NCBI GenBank assembly: GCA_037044955.1
Contig: JBAOHX010000005.1
Location: 62,001-126,000, forward strand
Source of the DNA: JAJXWB01 sp037044955
GTDB taxonomy: Bacteria; Pseudomonadota; Alphaproteobacteria; Rhizobiales; Beijerinckiaceae
Reading direction: 5' to 3'
DNA length: 64,000 nucleotides
The translations under genes and the position numbers were made by a program. Shown here piece by piece: positions 32,594 through 41,647 of the stretch. How positions within the stretch are numbered: position 1 is the stretch's first letter; each line of letters starts with the position of its first letter. Under the pieces are notes generated by a model that worked only from the letters and a program-made list of their open reading frames with translations, was not told the DNA's origin and made no database searches.

Positions 32594-34234
32594 TCAAAGC
32601 TCTCCGGCCTTGAGCATGTCGCGCAGGCGGAACTTCTGGATCTTGCCCGATGGCGTCGCCGGCATGGCCTCGCGCACGATCAGCTTCTCGGGAATGTACT
32701 GGACGGCGAGCTTGTGCGACTTCAGGAAGTCGGCCATCCCGGCGAAATCGATCGAGGCGCCCGCCTTCGGCACGATGACGGCGCAGGCGCGTTCGCCGAG
32801 GCGTTCGTCGGGATAGGCGACGATGGCGACCTGCGCGACGGCGGGATGCTTGTAGAGCAACGCCTCGACTTCCACGACGGGAATGTTCTCGCCGCCGCGA
32901 ATGATGACGTCCTTCGAGCGGCCGGAAATGCGGATGTACCCGGCTGCCGTCATGTAGGCGAGATCGCCGGTGTCGAACCAGCCGTCCGCATCCGTGCCGT
33001 TCCATTGCGGCCGCTTGAGATAGCCGCCGAAATTGGAGCAGGCGCGCACGACCAGCTTGCCGATCTCGCCCGCGGGCAGGCTCCCGCCGTCCGTGTCGAT
33101 CACCTTCACCTCGACGCCCGGCAGCGCGCAGCCGTCGGTGGTGGAGGCGAGCTTGTCGTCGTCGTCGAGCTTGATGAGCGTGACGGCGCCATTCTCCGAC
33201 ATGCCCCAGGCCGACACGATCTTGGCGCCGAGGCCGGCCTGCGCCTGCTCGACCAGCGGGCCGGGGATGGGCGCGCCGGCGCACAGGAAGGTCTTCAGCG
33301 TCGGCACGGGAGCGCCGCTCTCGGTCACGGCGCGCGTGAGATCGGTGAGGAAGGGCGTCGACGCCATCGTGAAGCTGACCTTTTCCTTGCGGATCAGCTC
33401 CGCCGCCCTGCTCGGCTCCCACACGTCCTGCAGAACGGCGCTCGCCTTCAGCATGACCGGCATCATCAGGCCGTACATGAAGCCGGTCTGGTGGGCCATC
33501 GGCGAGGCCATGAGGATGACATCGTCGGCGCCGAGGGCGAGGCGCTCGGCATAGGGGATGATGTTGGCCATCAGCGTGTTGGCCGAATGCATCACGCCCT
33601 TGGGCTCGCCGGTCGTGCCGGAGGTGTAGATGAGTTGCGTGATGTCGTCCGGCCCGGGTCGGCTCGCGCCCAGGATGCGCGCCGCGTCGGGGTCCTTCTC
33701 CCATTCGGGCTTCGTCAGCAGCGTCTCGAAATCGTCGGCGCCGCCGCCGTCGACGACGATCACGCGCTCGAGATGCGGCAGGTTCGGCTGCAGGCCGCGC
33801 GCCATCGCCTCGTGGTCGAAATTGCGGAACGTCCTGGGGACGACGATGACCTTGGCCTCGCCGTGCTTGAGCATGAAGGACAGTTCGCGCTCGCGGAAGA
33901 TCGGCATGAGCGGATTGAGCACGGCGCCGATGCGCGTGCAGGCGAGGTAGAGAACGGTGAAGTGCCACCAGTTCGGCAATTGCATCGCCACGACGTCGTT
34001 GCGAACGACGCCGAGCTTCGACAGGCCGATTGCGACGCGGTCCGCGAGCGCGGCGAGTTCGCGATAGGTGAAGCGCTTGACGTCGCCGTCCACGCACACG
34101 GCGGTCAGCGCGGTCTTGTCCGGGCAGGCGGCGAGACAGGCGTCGAGATCGTCGTTGATGGTGCGGTCATGCCAGAAGCCGGCGGCTATGGCGGCGGCGC
34201 GTCGGGGCGCAAGCAATACGGCGTCGAATTCCAT
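32594..34234 (-). CDS. Acyl-CoA synthetase (AMP-forming), cyclohexanecarboxylate-CoA ligase-like
   Basis: A 546-residue ANL-superfamily ligase that activates a carboxylic acid with ATP and CoA. The AMP-binding motifs are YTSGTTGEPKGVMHS, AWGMSENG, GWFDTGDLAYM and the hinge GYIRISGRSKDVIIRGGENIPVVEVE; the acylation lysine is in TPSGKIQKFRLRDML. The ATG at 34234 has a GGGAGAGG site; the frame extends further upstream without similarity. Overall it looks most like AliA/long-chain-type ligases that act on alicyclic or short-chain acids. It is part of the TetR-linked region, in the same direction as the CoA transferase upstream. Confidence 0.9.
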   Translation of the reverse strand: MEFDAVLLAPRRAAAIAAGFWHDRTINDDLDACLAACPDKTALTAVCVDGDVKRFTYRELAALADRVAIGLSKLGVVRNDVVAMQLPNWWHFTVLYLACTRIGAVLNPLMPIFRERELSFMLKHGEAKVIVVPRTFRNFDHEAMARGLQPNLPHLERVIVVDGGGADDFETLLTKPEWEKDPDAARILGASRPGPDDITQLIYTSGTTGEPKGVMHSANTLMANIIPYAERLALGADDVILMASPMAHQTGFMYGLMMPVMLKASAVLQDVWEPSRAAELIRKEKVSFTMASTPFLTDLTRAVTESGAPVPTLKTFLCAGAPIPGPLVEQAQAGLGAKIVSAWGMSENGAVTLIKLDDDDKLASTTDGCALPGVEVKVIDTDGGSLPAGEIGKLVVRACSNFGGYLKRPQWNGTDADGWFDTGDLAYMTAAGYIRISGRSKDVIIRGGENIPVVEVEALLYKHPAVAQVAIVAYPDERLGERACAVIVPKAGASIDFAGMADFLKSHKLAVQYIPEKLIVREAMPATPSGKIQKFRLRDMLKAGEL

Positions 34235-34301
34235 GTCCCTCTCCCCAGAGGATCCAGCGTTTCGTTCCATCGAGGTTGTCTTCGAGCGCGCGACTGCCGA
34301 T

Positions 34302-35441
34302 TTAGTCGTGACCGAAGATCTTCGCATTGTGCTGCCCAAGGGAAGGCACGTCCGAAGTAGGCCGCTCCCTCGGACAGAACGCATCCGCAAGAGGCAACGG
34401 CAACGCCCACATCTGTTGGCCGCCTTGCTCCCGCACTTTCGCCTGGAAGAGGTTGCGGGCGACGAAATGCGGGTCGGCGAGCGCTTCGTCGAGCCTTCGC
34501 ACGATATTGCAACAGCAGTTCGCGTCAGAGAATTTCTCTTCCCAGTAGGTCGACTCGCGTTCGGCAATCAGTTCGCGAACCCGACGAAGAGTAGCGTCTG
34601 GGTTCCTCTCATCGTGCCGCAGTTCGTCTTCCAGGCCAATCGCGTCACAGAACCCGAGCCAGAACTTCTGCTCGATCGGAGCCGCGGCGACTACGCGACC
34701 GTCGCGGGTGTTGTAGAGGTTGTAGCGCGGCGAGCCGCCCGTCACCAGTTCAGCGCCGGATATTGTCGACTCGCCGGTGGCTTGCATTCGACCGATGTTC
34801 CAATATTGAAACGCGAACAAGGCGTCCGTCATGGCAATGTCGAGACGGCAGCCGGTTCCGGTGGCGTTGCGTTGCTGCAGGGCCAGCAAGATGTTCATGA
34901 CTGCAGGAAACGCGCCGGCCGCAATGTCCGCGACAAGCGCTGGCGGAAGAACACGCGCCTCAGGCGGGCCCATCGACAGATCGAGCAATCCCGTATCCGC
35001 AATGTAGTTCAGGTCGTGCCCGGCGACCTGACTTTTTGGTCCGGTTTGACCGAAGCCGGAAATCGAGCAGTAAATGAGACGCGGATTGATCCGCTTCACG
35101 GTCTCGTAATCCAGACCAAGCCGAGCCATGACTCCGGGCCGGAATTGTTCCAGGAGAATGTCGGCGTCCGAAAGAAGCGGGCGCAGCAATTCGAGCGCAT
35201 CGGCGGACTTCAGATCGATCGACACGCTCTCCTTTCCAGCATTCAGCATCGCAAAATTCGCCGAGATCGATCCCCACCGCGGCTCATAAGAGCGCATTTC
35301 GTCGCCGACCTCCGGCTTCTCGATCTTGATCACGCGCGCGCCTGCCTGCGCGAGAATTTGCGCGGCCAGCGGCCCGGGCAACAGCGTTGAAAAGTCGATC
35401 ACCAACAGGCCGTTTAGCGGACCACTATCGACGCTTTTCAT
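34302..35441 (-). CDS. Class III CoA transferase (CaiB/BaiF family)
   Basis: A 379-residue enzyme that moves CoA between carboxylic acids. Family features are VIDFSTLLPGPLAAQILAQAGARVIKIEKPEVGDEMR, SVSIDLKSADALELLRPLL, the catalytic-Asp region SGFGQTGPKSQVAGHDLNYIA and IAMTDALFAFQ. It is somewhat short at the C-terminus relative to some members, with a CCC run (DANCCCNIV) of unknown meaning. It is divergent from the enoyl-CoA hydratase at 35665; the TetR-type operator at 35494 lies between them, 53 bases before its start. Confidence 0.9.
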   Translation of the reverse strand: MKSVDSGPLNGLLVIDFSTLLPGPLAAQILAQAGARVIKIEKPEVGDEMRSYEPRWGSISANFAMLNAGKESVSIDLKSADALELLRPLLSDADILLEQFRPGVMARLGLDYETVKRINPRLIYCSISGFGQTGPKSQVAGHDLNYIADTGLLDLSMGPPEARVLPPALVADIAAGAFPAVMNILLALQQRNATGTGCRLDIAMTDALFAFQYWNIGRMQATGESTISGAELVTGGSPRYNLYNTRDGRVVAAAPIEQKFWLGFCDAIGLEDELRHDERNPDATLRRVRELIAERESTYWEEKFSDANCCCNIVRRLDEALADPHFVARNLFQAKVREQGGQQMWALPLPLADAFCPRERPTSDVPSLGQHNAKIFGHD

Positions 35442-35493
35442 CTAGCCGCGCCTTTCGCCAGGAAAAGGAAATTTGACTAGCGCCATCGAGTTT

Positions 35494-35511
35494 GATTGAA
35501 CGCTCATTCAA
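35494..35511. promoter_or_regulatory. TetR operator, copy 1
   Basis: TGATTGA-ACGC-TCATTCA, an 18-base inverted repeat matching copies at 37721 and 43311. It lies between the CoA transferase (leftward) and enoyl-CoA hydratase (rightward) genes. A TTGACT -35-like box begins 20 bases before it on the plus strand. Confidence 0.72.
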
Positions 35512-35664
35512 TATCTGTCAATAGTGGAAGGCGTTGAAAGATGTCAAGCGACGCGAGGCGCGCAAGGCGCGATGCCGCTGACCTGCGACGCAGCGGCGCT
35601 GACCTTCTTGCGGCGTGACAGACAGGCTGCGGCAGCGAGCGCAATCGAACCGGGAGGCGTGAAG

Positions 35665-36426
35665 ATGATAAAGGGTGAGAAAGTCGGCGACGTTTACCGG
35701 ATCTGCATGGCGAGGTCGCCGGTCAACGCGTTCGATTCTGAATTCATCAACGCATGGAACCGGGAGATCGACGCGGCGGAAGCTTCCGGTTGCTCCGTCC
35801 TGCATGTGCGCAGCTCCGAAAAGGTTTTCAGCGCGGGCGCGGATCTCAAGATGATGCGCGCAGTCTTCGCCGATAGTTCGGGCGCCTCGCAACTCGTCGC
35901 CCACGTCAAGAGAATGCAAGACCTGTTTGATCGCATCGAGGCGACACCGCTCGTAACCTTGGCTGAACTCTCGGGGGCGGCATTGGGCGGGGGCTTCGAG
36001 CTGGCGCTCGCCTGCGACCTGCGTGCCGCCGCTGAAGAGGCTGTGCTCGGTTTGCCGGAAGCGCGCATTGGCCTCATTCCCGGGGCGGGGGGTACGCAAC
36101 GCCTCACTCGGCTCTGCGGCGCGTCGATCGCCAAGCGTGTTGTCCTCGGCTGCGACACAATCAATGGGAAGACCGCGGCCTTGCTTGGCATTGTGCAATG
36201 GACGGCGCCGCGACACGACCTATCCGGTTTCTGTGACGAACTGGCAAGAAAGATCGCCCAGGCGTCAGGCGCCGCACTTGCGGCCAGCAAGCGATGCATG
36301 AGCCTCGCGCAGGCCTCGATTGGACATGGTCTCGACGCCGAGCGGGCAGAGACGGAACTGCTTCTCGACACGGTCGACACGAAGGCGCGTATCGCCGCAT
36401 TTCTCGACGCCCGAAGCGCTGCCTGA
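35665..36426 (+). CDS. Enoyl-CoA hydratase/isomerase family protein
   Basis: A 253-residue crotonase-fold protein. The oxyanion-hole motifs are VFSAGADLKMM and LSGAALGGGFELALACD, then LPEARIGLIPGAGGTQRLTRLCG with both positions typical of active hydratases (Glu in ARIGLIPGAGG region aligned with PEA). The ATG at 35665 follows GGGAGG. It begins the rightward operon after operator copy 1 and is followed 89 bases later by an acyl-CoA dehydrogenase, which supports a beta-oxidation-type sequence. Confidence 0.88.
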   Translation: MIKGEKVGDVYRICMARSPVNAFDSEFINAWNREIDAAEASGCSVLHVRSSEKVFSAGADLKMMRAVFADSSGASQLVAHVKRMQDLFDRIEATPLVTLAELSGAALGGGFELALACDLRAAAEEAVLGLPEARIGLIPGAGGTQRLTRLCGASIAKRVVLGCDTINGKTAALLGIVQWTAPRHDLSGFCDELARKIAQASGAALAASKRCMSLAQASIGHGLDAERAETELLLDTVDTKARIAAFLDARSAA

Positions 36427-36515
36427 CCGGACGCGCACAGATCGTCGAGCGATAGGTCGCAAGTCCGCATAATCCTCAGACGCCGTCATGACGGTCCGAG
36501 AAAGGTTCTGGAGAG

Positions 36516-37664
36516 ATGATCCTCAACGAGCAGCAGGCGATGATCCGCGATATGGCGCGCGCCTTCGCCCAGGAGAGATTGGCGCCTCATGCTGCGGAGT
36601 GGGACAAGTCTCACTACTTTCCAAAAGCCGAATTGCACGAAATGGGCAAGCTCGGTTTCCTCGGGATCATGGTGCCGGAAGAATGGGGAGGAGCGGGCGC
36701 CGACGCCGTGTCGATGGCCGCCATTCTCGAGGAACTGGCCGCCGGCGATGCTGGAACGTCGACTATCGTCAGCGGACACAATTCGGTCGCGTGCATGCCG
36801 ATCGCGCAATTCGGCACACAAGAGCAAAAGGAGAAGTTCCTTCGGCCCCTCGCGGCTGGCGAGTGGCTCGGTGGATTTGCGCTGACCGAGGCGCATGGCG
36901 GATCGGACGCCGGAGCGCTCAGCGCCAAAGCGGTTCGCAAAGGCGACAATTATGTGCTTAGCGGCGTGAAGCAATTCATCACAACCGGCAAGCACGCCGA
37001 CATAATAATCGCATTCGCGAAGACCCAACCGGAGCTCGGGTCGAAAGGCATTTCGGCGTTTATCGTGCCCACGCGGACACCGGGCTACAAGGTGGTTCGT
37101 GTGGAGTTGAAGATGGGCCAGCACACGTCCGATACGTGCCAGATCGCATTCGAGGACCTCGTCCTGCCAAGCAATCTCTTGCTGGGGCAGGAGGGGCAAG
37201 GATACCGCATTGCGTTGGCCAATCTCGAGAGCGGAAGAATTGGAATCGCGGCCCAGGCGCTTGGCATAGCCCGCGCCGCATATGAGCTGGCTGTTCGATA
37301 CGCGAAAGAAAGAAGCGTGTTTGGCAAGGCGATTATCGATCATCAGGCAGTGGGATTCCGGATTGCGAGAATGGCCTCGAAAATCGAGGCGGCGCGCCAG
37401 CTGGTCCTGCATTCCGCCGCGCTCAAGGACGCCGGCCTGCCGTGTCTCATGGAAGCGTGTATGGCGAAGCTCGAGGCGTCCGAGACCGCCGAACAAGTGT
37501 GCTCCGACACGATTCAGACATTGGGCGGCTACGGGTATCTGTCGGACTATCCGGCCGAACGGCTCTATCGGGATGCGCGGATAACAAAGATCTACGAGGG
37601 CACGAATGATATCCAGCATCTCGTCATCTTGCGGGAGCTGCAGAAGCGCATCTTGCAAGGCTAG
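36516..37664 (+). CDS. Acyl-CoA dehydrogenase (short-chain type)
   Basis: A 382-residue FAD enzyme of standard length. Motifs are FALTEAHGGSDAGAL (FAD/substrate binding), ALGIARAAYELAVRYAKERSVFGKAI, ETAEQVCSDTIQTLGGYGY and the catalytic base region YRDARITKIYEGTNDIQ, with Glu at the position of short-chain enzymes. It introduces a 2,3 double bond into an acyl-CoA and passes electrons to ETF. It lies downstream of the enoyl-CoA hydratase and before operator copy 2. Confidence 0.93.
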   Translation: MILNEQQAMIRDMARAFAQERLAPHAAEWDKSHYFPKAELHEMGKLGFLGIMVPEEWGGAGADAVSMAAILEELAAGDAGTSTIVSGHNSVACMPIAQFGTQEQKEKFLRPLAAGEWLGGFALTEAHGGSDAGALSAKAVRKGDNYVLSGVKQFITTGKHADIIIAFAKTQPELGSKGISAFIVPTRTPGYKVVRVELKMGQHTSDTCQIAFEDLVLPSNLLLGQEGQGYRIALANLESGRIGIAAQALGIARAAYELAVRYAKERSVFGKAIIDHQAVGFRIARMASKIEAARQLVLHSAALKDAGLPCLMEACMAKLEASETAEQVCSDTIQTLGGYGYLSDYPAERLYRDARITKIYEGTNDIQHLVILRELQKRILQG

Positions 37665-37720
37665 CCCGTTCGCATGCCGACGCTTCCATGCTTGACCGCA
37701 TTGGTATGGCATGCGAGAAC

Positions 37721-37738
37721 TGAATGAGCGTTCACTCA
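37721..37738. promoter_or_regulatory. TetR operator, copy 2
   Basis: TGAATGA-GCGT-TCACTCA, 92 bases before the binding-protein gene at 37830, and flanked by C and G that extend the palindrome to 20 bases. A TTGACC box begins 29 bases before it. Confidence 0.72.
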
Positions 37739-37829
37739 GATGCAAAAGCAGTATGAAAATATCCGCTGAGGTCGGCGCTCGAGGGAATAACGCATCAGCC
37801 TGCAGGGCTCGGGTCGAAGGGGGAGGACA

Positions 37830-39011
37830 ATGAAGAGGACATTGATTTCTTTGAGCGCAATCGGCGTGATCGGCTGCGTGGCGAGCGTAGCGGTCGCCCA
37901 GACGAAAGACCCGGTTCGCATCGGCGTGCCCACCGCCATGACAGGCGCCTACGCCGATCTCGGCAATCAGGTGAAGCGCGCCGTCGACCTTGCGACGGAG
38001 GAAGCCAACGCAACCGGCGGCGTCGACGGCCGCAAGGTCGAAACGCGCTTCCTCGATACGGAGGCCAAGGCCGATGTCGCGCGCGCGCAGGGAGAAAAGC
38101 TGGCCTTGAGCGGCTTCAACCTCTTGATCGGCACGATCGCGTCCGGCGAAGGGCTGGCGCTCGGACCTCAGCTCGGCAAGTGGGATGCGCTCTATCTGTC
38201 GACCGTCAACAAGGGCAACGCGATCACCGGCGCGTCCTGCAACGCCCGCATGTTCCGCGCCAACCATCCCGACAATTCCGACGGCGCGGTCGTCAAGCCC
38301 TGGCTCGCAACACGCAAGGAAGTGAAATGGGCGGCGATAGGAATGGATGGCGCGTGGGGTCGTGACTCCGTCGCGAGTTTCAAGGCGGCCGCTCAGGGCA
38401 AAGAGGTGATTTCCGAGGCTTACTCGCCGCTCGGTACGAACGACTACGCGCCCTATATCCAGAAGATCGCGGAATCCGGAGCGCAGGGCCTGTGGGTTGC
38501 GCTTGCTGGCCGCGACGCGATCAATTTCGCCACTCAAGCGAAACAATTCGGATTGTTCGACAAGGTCTTCGTCGCCGGCACAAGCTTCGTGACCGATTCA
38601 ACCGTGAAGGCGATGGGCGATATCTCCAAGGGCATCTGGGGCATCGTCAATTATTCGTCGACGCTCGATACGCCTGCCAACAAGTCGTTCGTGGCCGCAT
38701 GGCAAAAGAAGTATCCGGGCACAGATCCGACGAATTTCGAGGGCGAGACATATATCGGCATGCGCATTCTGTTCGAAGCAGTGAAAAAGTCGGGCAGCGT
38801 CAAGCCCGCCGACGTCGCCAAGGCCATGTCGGGCGCGACTTTCGACACGCTCTATGGCCCGGCTGTCATGCGCAAGGAAGACAACCAGCTCGTTCTGCCG
38901 AATTACTTCGGTCAAATTCAGGATGTCGCCGGCAAGCTCAAACCGGTCGCCACCATGACCGTTCCGGCCGCTCAAGCGACGCCGGCTCCAGACGGTTCTT
39001 GCAAGCTCTGA
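37830..39011 (+). CDS. ABC transporter substrate-binding protein (LivJ/Peripla_BP_6 type)
   Basis: A 393-residue periplasmic binding protein with a signal peptide (SLSAIGVIGCVASVAVAQ). Family pattern: VRIGVPTAMTGAYADLGNQVKRAVDLATEEANATGGVDGRKVETRFLDTEAKADVARAQGEKL. It begins the five-gene importer whose permeases and ATPases follow. The operator copy 2 upstream suggests induction by the imported acid. The Cys in VIGC is not followed by a lipobox pattern, so it is probably cleaved after AVA. Confidence 0.93.
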   Translation: MKRTLISLSAIGVIGCVASVAVAQTKDPVRIGVPTAMTGAYADLGNQVKRAVDLATEEANATGGVDGRKVETRFLDTEAKADVARAQGEKLALSGFNLLIGTIASGEGLALGPQLGKWDALYLSTVNKGNAITGASCNARMFRANHPDNSDGAVVKPWLATRKEVKWAAIGMDGAWGRDSVASFKAAAQGKEVISEAYSPLGTNDYAPYIQKIAESGAQGLWVALAGRDAINFATQAKQFGLFDKVFVAGTSFVTDSTVKAMGDISKGIWGIVNYSSTLDTPANKSFVAAWQKKYPGTDPTNFEGETYIGMRILFEAVKKSGSVKPADVAKAMSGATFDTLYGPAVMRKEDNQLVLPNYFGQIQDVAGKLKPVATMTVPAAQATPAPDGSCKL

Positions 39012-39018
39012 GACGAGA

Positions 39019-39047
39019 GGCGGTCTGTTCCATTGGAACGGACCGCC
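39019..39047 (+). terminator. Intercistronic hairpin after the binding-protein gene
   Basis: 13-bp stem GGCGGTCTGTTCC / GGAACGGACCGCC (one G-T pair) with a three-base loop, 7 bases after the stop. There is no T run. It probably protects or partly terminates the message so that the binding protein is made in excess of the membrane subunits, as at 14759. Confidence 0.65.
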
Positions 39048-39087
39048 GATCCGGAGCCAAGGTTCTTGCGTCTACCGGGCCCGCACG

Positions 39088-39936
39088 ATGCTCATCCTGA
39101 CTTTGAACGGACTGGTCTACGGGAGCCTGCTTTATGTGCTGTCGGTAGGGCTGGTTCTTATCTTCGGCCTGCGGCGCGTCACCAATTTCGCGCATGGCGG
39201 CCTCTATATGGTTGGGGCGTATCTCGGCTATGCGGCCTCTTCGCTCTGGGGATTCTGGGGCGGTCTCCTGGCCTCGATGCTCGGGCTCGCGCTTCTCGGC
39301 GTCTTGCTCGATCGCATCGTGTTCCGGCCGCTGCAGAATCACGATCCGATCAGCACCATTCTCGTGACCTTCGGGCTGCTGCTGGTGCTCGAGGACGGCG
39401 TGCGCACGCTGTTCGGAAAGGACTTCATCCTGATGCAGCCGCCGGCCGGGCTGAACGGAGTTGCGAACATATTCGGCGCGAGCTTTCCAACCTATCGCCT
39501 GTTCATCATCGCGGTGGCGGCCTTCGTCGCGGCCTGCCTCGCTGCGTGGCTGCTCAGAAGCCGCGTGGGCCTGTTCGTGCGCGCGGCCAGCGTTGATCCT
39601 GTCACGACCGGGATGCAGGGCGTCGATACTGAACGCCTTTCGATGCTGGTGGTCGCCATCGGCACGGGGCTCGCAGGTCTCGCCGGCGTCGTCTCCGCGC
39701 CGCTGCTCGCGCTGTCGCCGTCGATGGGCGGCTTCATCCTGATCGAATGCTTCGTCGTCGTCGTCACGGGCGGGCTGTCGAGCTTCACCGGCGCCTTCGT
39801 CGCCGCCATGCTGATCGGTCAGGCGCACAATCTCGGCGTCGCCTATTTTCCCGCGCTCGCGTCGCTGATCCCGCTGGTCGTCATGTCGGCTGTGCTGATC
39901 GCGCGTCCCGACGGGCTTGTGAAGGCGGGTCAATGA
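39088..39936 (+). CDS. livH: ABC transporter permease, LivH type
   Basis: A 282-residue permease. LSVGLVLIFGLRRVTNFAHGGLYMVGAYLGY, the coupling stretch RAASVDPVTTGMQGVDTERL and the end LIARPDGLVKAGQ identify LivH. It overlaps livM by 4 bases (ATGA). About eight membrane segments. Confidence 0.93.
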   Translation: MLILTLNGLVYGSLLYVLSVGLVLIFGLRRVTNFAHGGLYMVGAYLGYAASSLWGFWGGLLASMLGLALLGVLLDRIVFRPLQNHDPISTILVTFGLLLVLEDGVRTLFGKDFILMQPPAGLNGVANIFGASFPTYRLFIIAVAAFVAACLAAWLLRSRVGLFVRAASVDPVTTGMQGVDTERLSMLVVAIGTGLAGLAGVVSAPLLALSPSMGGFILIECFVVVVTGGLSSFTGAFVAAMLIGQAHNLGVAYFPALASLIPLVVMSAVLIARPDGLVKAGQ

Positions 39937-40937
39937 TGTCGGACGCGGCAATCGGACTTCAGCCGCGCGCAGGCGCGGGCATTCTGTGGCCGCTCGGATT
40001 CGCCGCCGCGGGCATCCTCCTCGGCGCGAGCCTGCCTGCGCTGGTTGCGTCGACGCTCGTCCTGTCTCTGTTCATGCAGGCCTCGGTCAATGCGATCCTC
40101 GCGACCAGCGTCGGCTTCCTGTTCCGACAAAATGGCCTGACGAGTTTTGGCCAGGCCGCATGGTTCGGGTTGTCGGCCTATATCATCGCGATCAACAGTC
40201 GGTTCGGCTATGTCAGCGCCGAGGCGGCGGTGTTAATCGCGCTGGTTGCGCCGCCCCTCGTCGCTTTCGTGTTCGGGCTGATCATCGTGCGGCTGCCGCA
40301 CCTCGCCTTTTCGATGCTGACGCTCGCGATCGCGCAGGCCTTCTACGAAGTCTTCGCCAAATGGCGGGAAATCGCCAATGGCGAGGACGGGGTCGAGATC
40401 AAGTTTCCGAAGACCTTGTTCGGGATCGATACATTGCTGTTCCAGCAGCCGCGCTCGATGGCGGTAGTCGTGTGGACGGCTCTCGTTCTCGTCCTGCTCT
40501 GCTACGCGCTGATGGCGCGCAGCCATTTCGGCCTATTGACCCGGGCCATTCGCGACAACGAGGAGCGCGCCCGTTTCGTCGGTTACGAAACTCTGCTGCC
40601 CCGCGCGACCATCAATGCGCTCGCCGCGCTGATCGCCTCGCTCGCCGGCGTTCTGTTCGCCTTCTACAACGGCTTCGTGACGCCGAGCATCCTGCATTGG
40701 AGCCTTTCGGGCGAAGCGCTCATCATGGCCTTCATCGGCGGGCCGCGGGCGATCTGGGGCCCTGCCCTCGGCGCGGCGATTTTTTTCGTGCTGAAGGATC
40801 TCGCCGGCGACTATACGGAGCATTGGCCGGCCATCATCGGTGGCGCGCTGATGGTCGTCACCGTATTCATCCCCAATGGGATCGCCGGCGCGTTGACCAA
40901 TGCGCTGCGACGCTTCGGCGCGGGGGAACGGCCATGA
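39933..40937 (+). CDS. livM: ABC transporter permease, LivM type
   Basis: A 334-residue permease with an early GLTSFGQAAWFGLSAYI loop, IRDNEERARFVGYETLLPRATINALAALIASLAGVLFAFYNGFVTPSILHWSLSGEALIMAFIGG and the C-terminal FIPNGIAG. It overlaps both neighbours by 4 bases. The start may also be the second ATG at 39936. Confidence 0.93.
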   Translation: MMSDAAIGLQPRAGAGILWPLGFAAAGILLGASLPALVASTLVLSLFMQASVNAILATSVGFLFRQNGLTSFGQAAWFGLSAYIIAINSRFGYVSAEAAVLIALVAPPLVAFVFGLIIVRLPHLAFSMLTLAIAQAFYEVFAKWREIANGEDGVEIKFPKTLFGIDTLLFQQPRSMAVVVWTALVLVLLCYALMARSHFGLLTRAIRDNEERARFVGYETLLPRATINALAALIASLAGVLFAFYNGFVTPSILHWSLSGEALIMAFIGGPRAIWGPALGAAIFFVLKDLAGDYTEHWPAIIGGALMVVTVFIPNGIAGALTNALRRFGAGERP

Positions 40938-41647
40938 ACGAGCCGATCCTCTCCGCACGCGGCATGACGCGGCGCTATGGCGGCTTTATCGCCGTCGACG
41001 ACGTGTCGCTCGACGTCGCACAGGGCGAAATCCGGGGGCTGATCGGACCGAACGGCGCCGGCAAATCGACTTTGATGGACCTGATCTGTGGACGCGGCGG
41101 CGGCGAGACGCGCGGGCAGGTGACGCTCATGGGGCGGCGCATCGACGGACTCGATGCGCGGCTGCGCCGCAAGGCGGGGCTCGGCCGCTCGTTCCAGAAG
41201 ACGAACATCTTCCCCGATCTCACCGTCGCCGAACAGATCGCGCTCGCCGCGCGTGCGACCGGCGCGACGGATGGTGGAGAAATTCTGCGCGAGCTCGGCC
41301 TCGTCGGGCTTGCGGGCCGCCGCGCCGGCGACATTTCCTACGGCGACCAGCGGCGCGTCGATATTGCGCTCGCACTGCTCGGGCGTCCTCCTGTCGTGCT
41401 GCTCGACGAACCGGCGGCCGGGCTGTCGATCCAGGAATCGCAGGATTTGTCCCGTCTGCTCAAGGATCTCGCGCGGCGCTGGAGCGTGACTGTACTGATC
41501 GTCGAACACGATATGGATGTGATCTTCGGCATTTGCGATCTCATCACCGTGCTGCACCTCGGCAGGATTCTGGCGCAGGGGTCGGCCACCGAAATCCAGT
41601 CGAATGCGGAAGTCGTGCGCGCATATCTCGGGAGCGCGGCCGCATGA
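40934..41647 (+). CDS. livG: ABC transporter ATP-binding protein, LivG type
   Basis: A 237-residue ATPase. Walker A GPNGAGKST, Q-loop in GRSFQKTNIFPDLT, signature ISYGDQRRVDIALAL, Walker B VLLDEPAAGLS and switch histidine in LIVEHDMDVIF. The Asp in YGDQ replaces the usual Gly, a modest deviation. Translationally coupled to livM and livF through 4-base overlaps. Confidence 0.92.
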   Translation: MNEPILSARGMTRRYGGFIAVDDVSLDVAQGEIRGLIGPNGAGKSTLMDLICGRGGGETRGQVTLMGRRIDGLDARLRRKAGLGRSFQKTNIFPDLTVAEQIALAARATGATDGGEILRELGLVGLAGRRAGDISYGDQRRVDIALALLGRPPVVLLDEPAAGLSIQESQDLSRLLKDLARRWSVTVLIVEHDMDVIFGICDLITVLHLGRILAQGSATEIQSNAEVVRAYLGSAAA

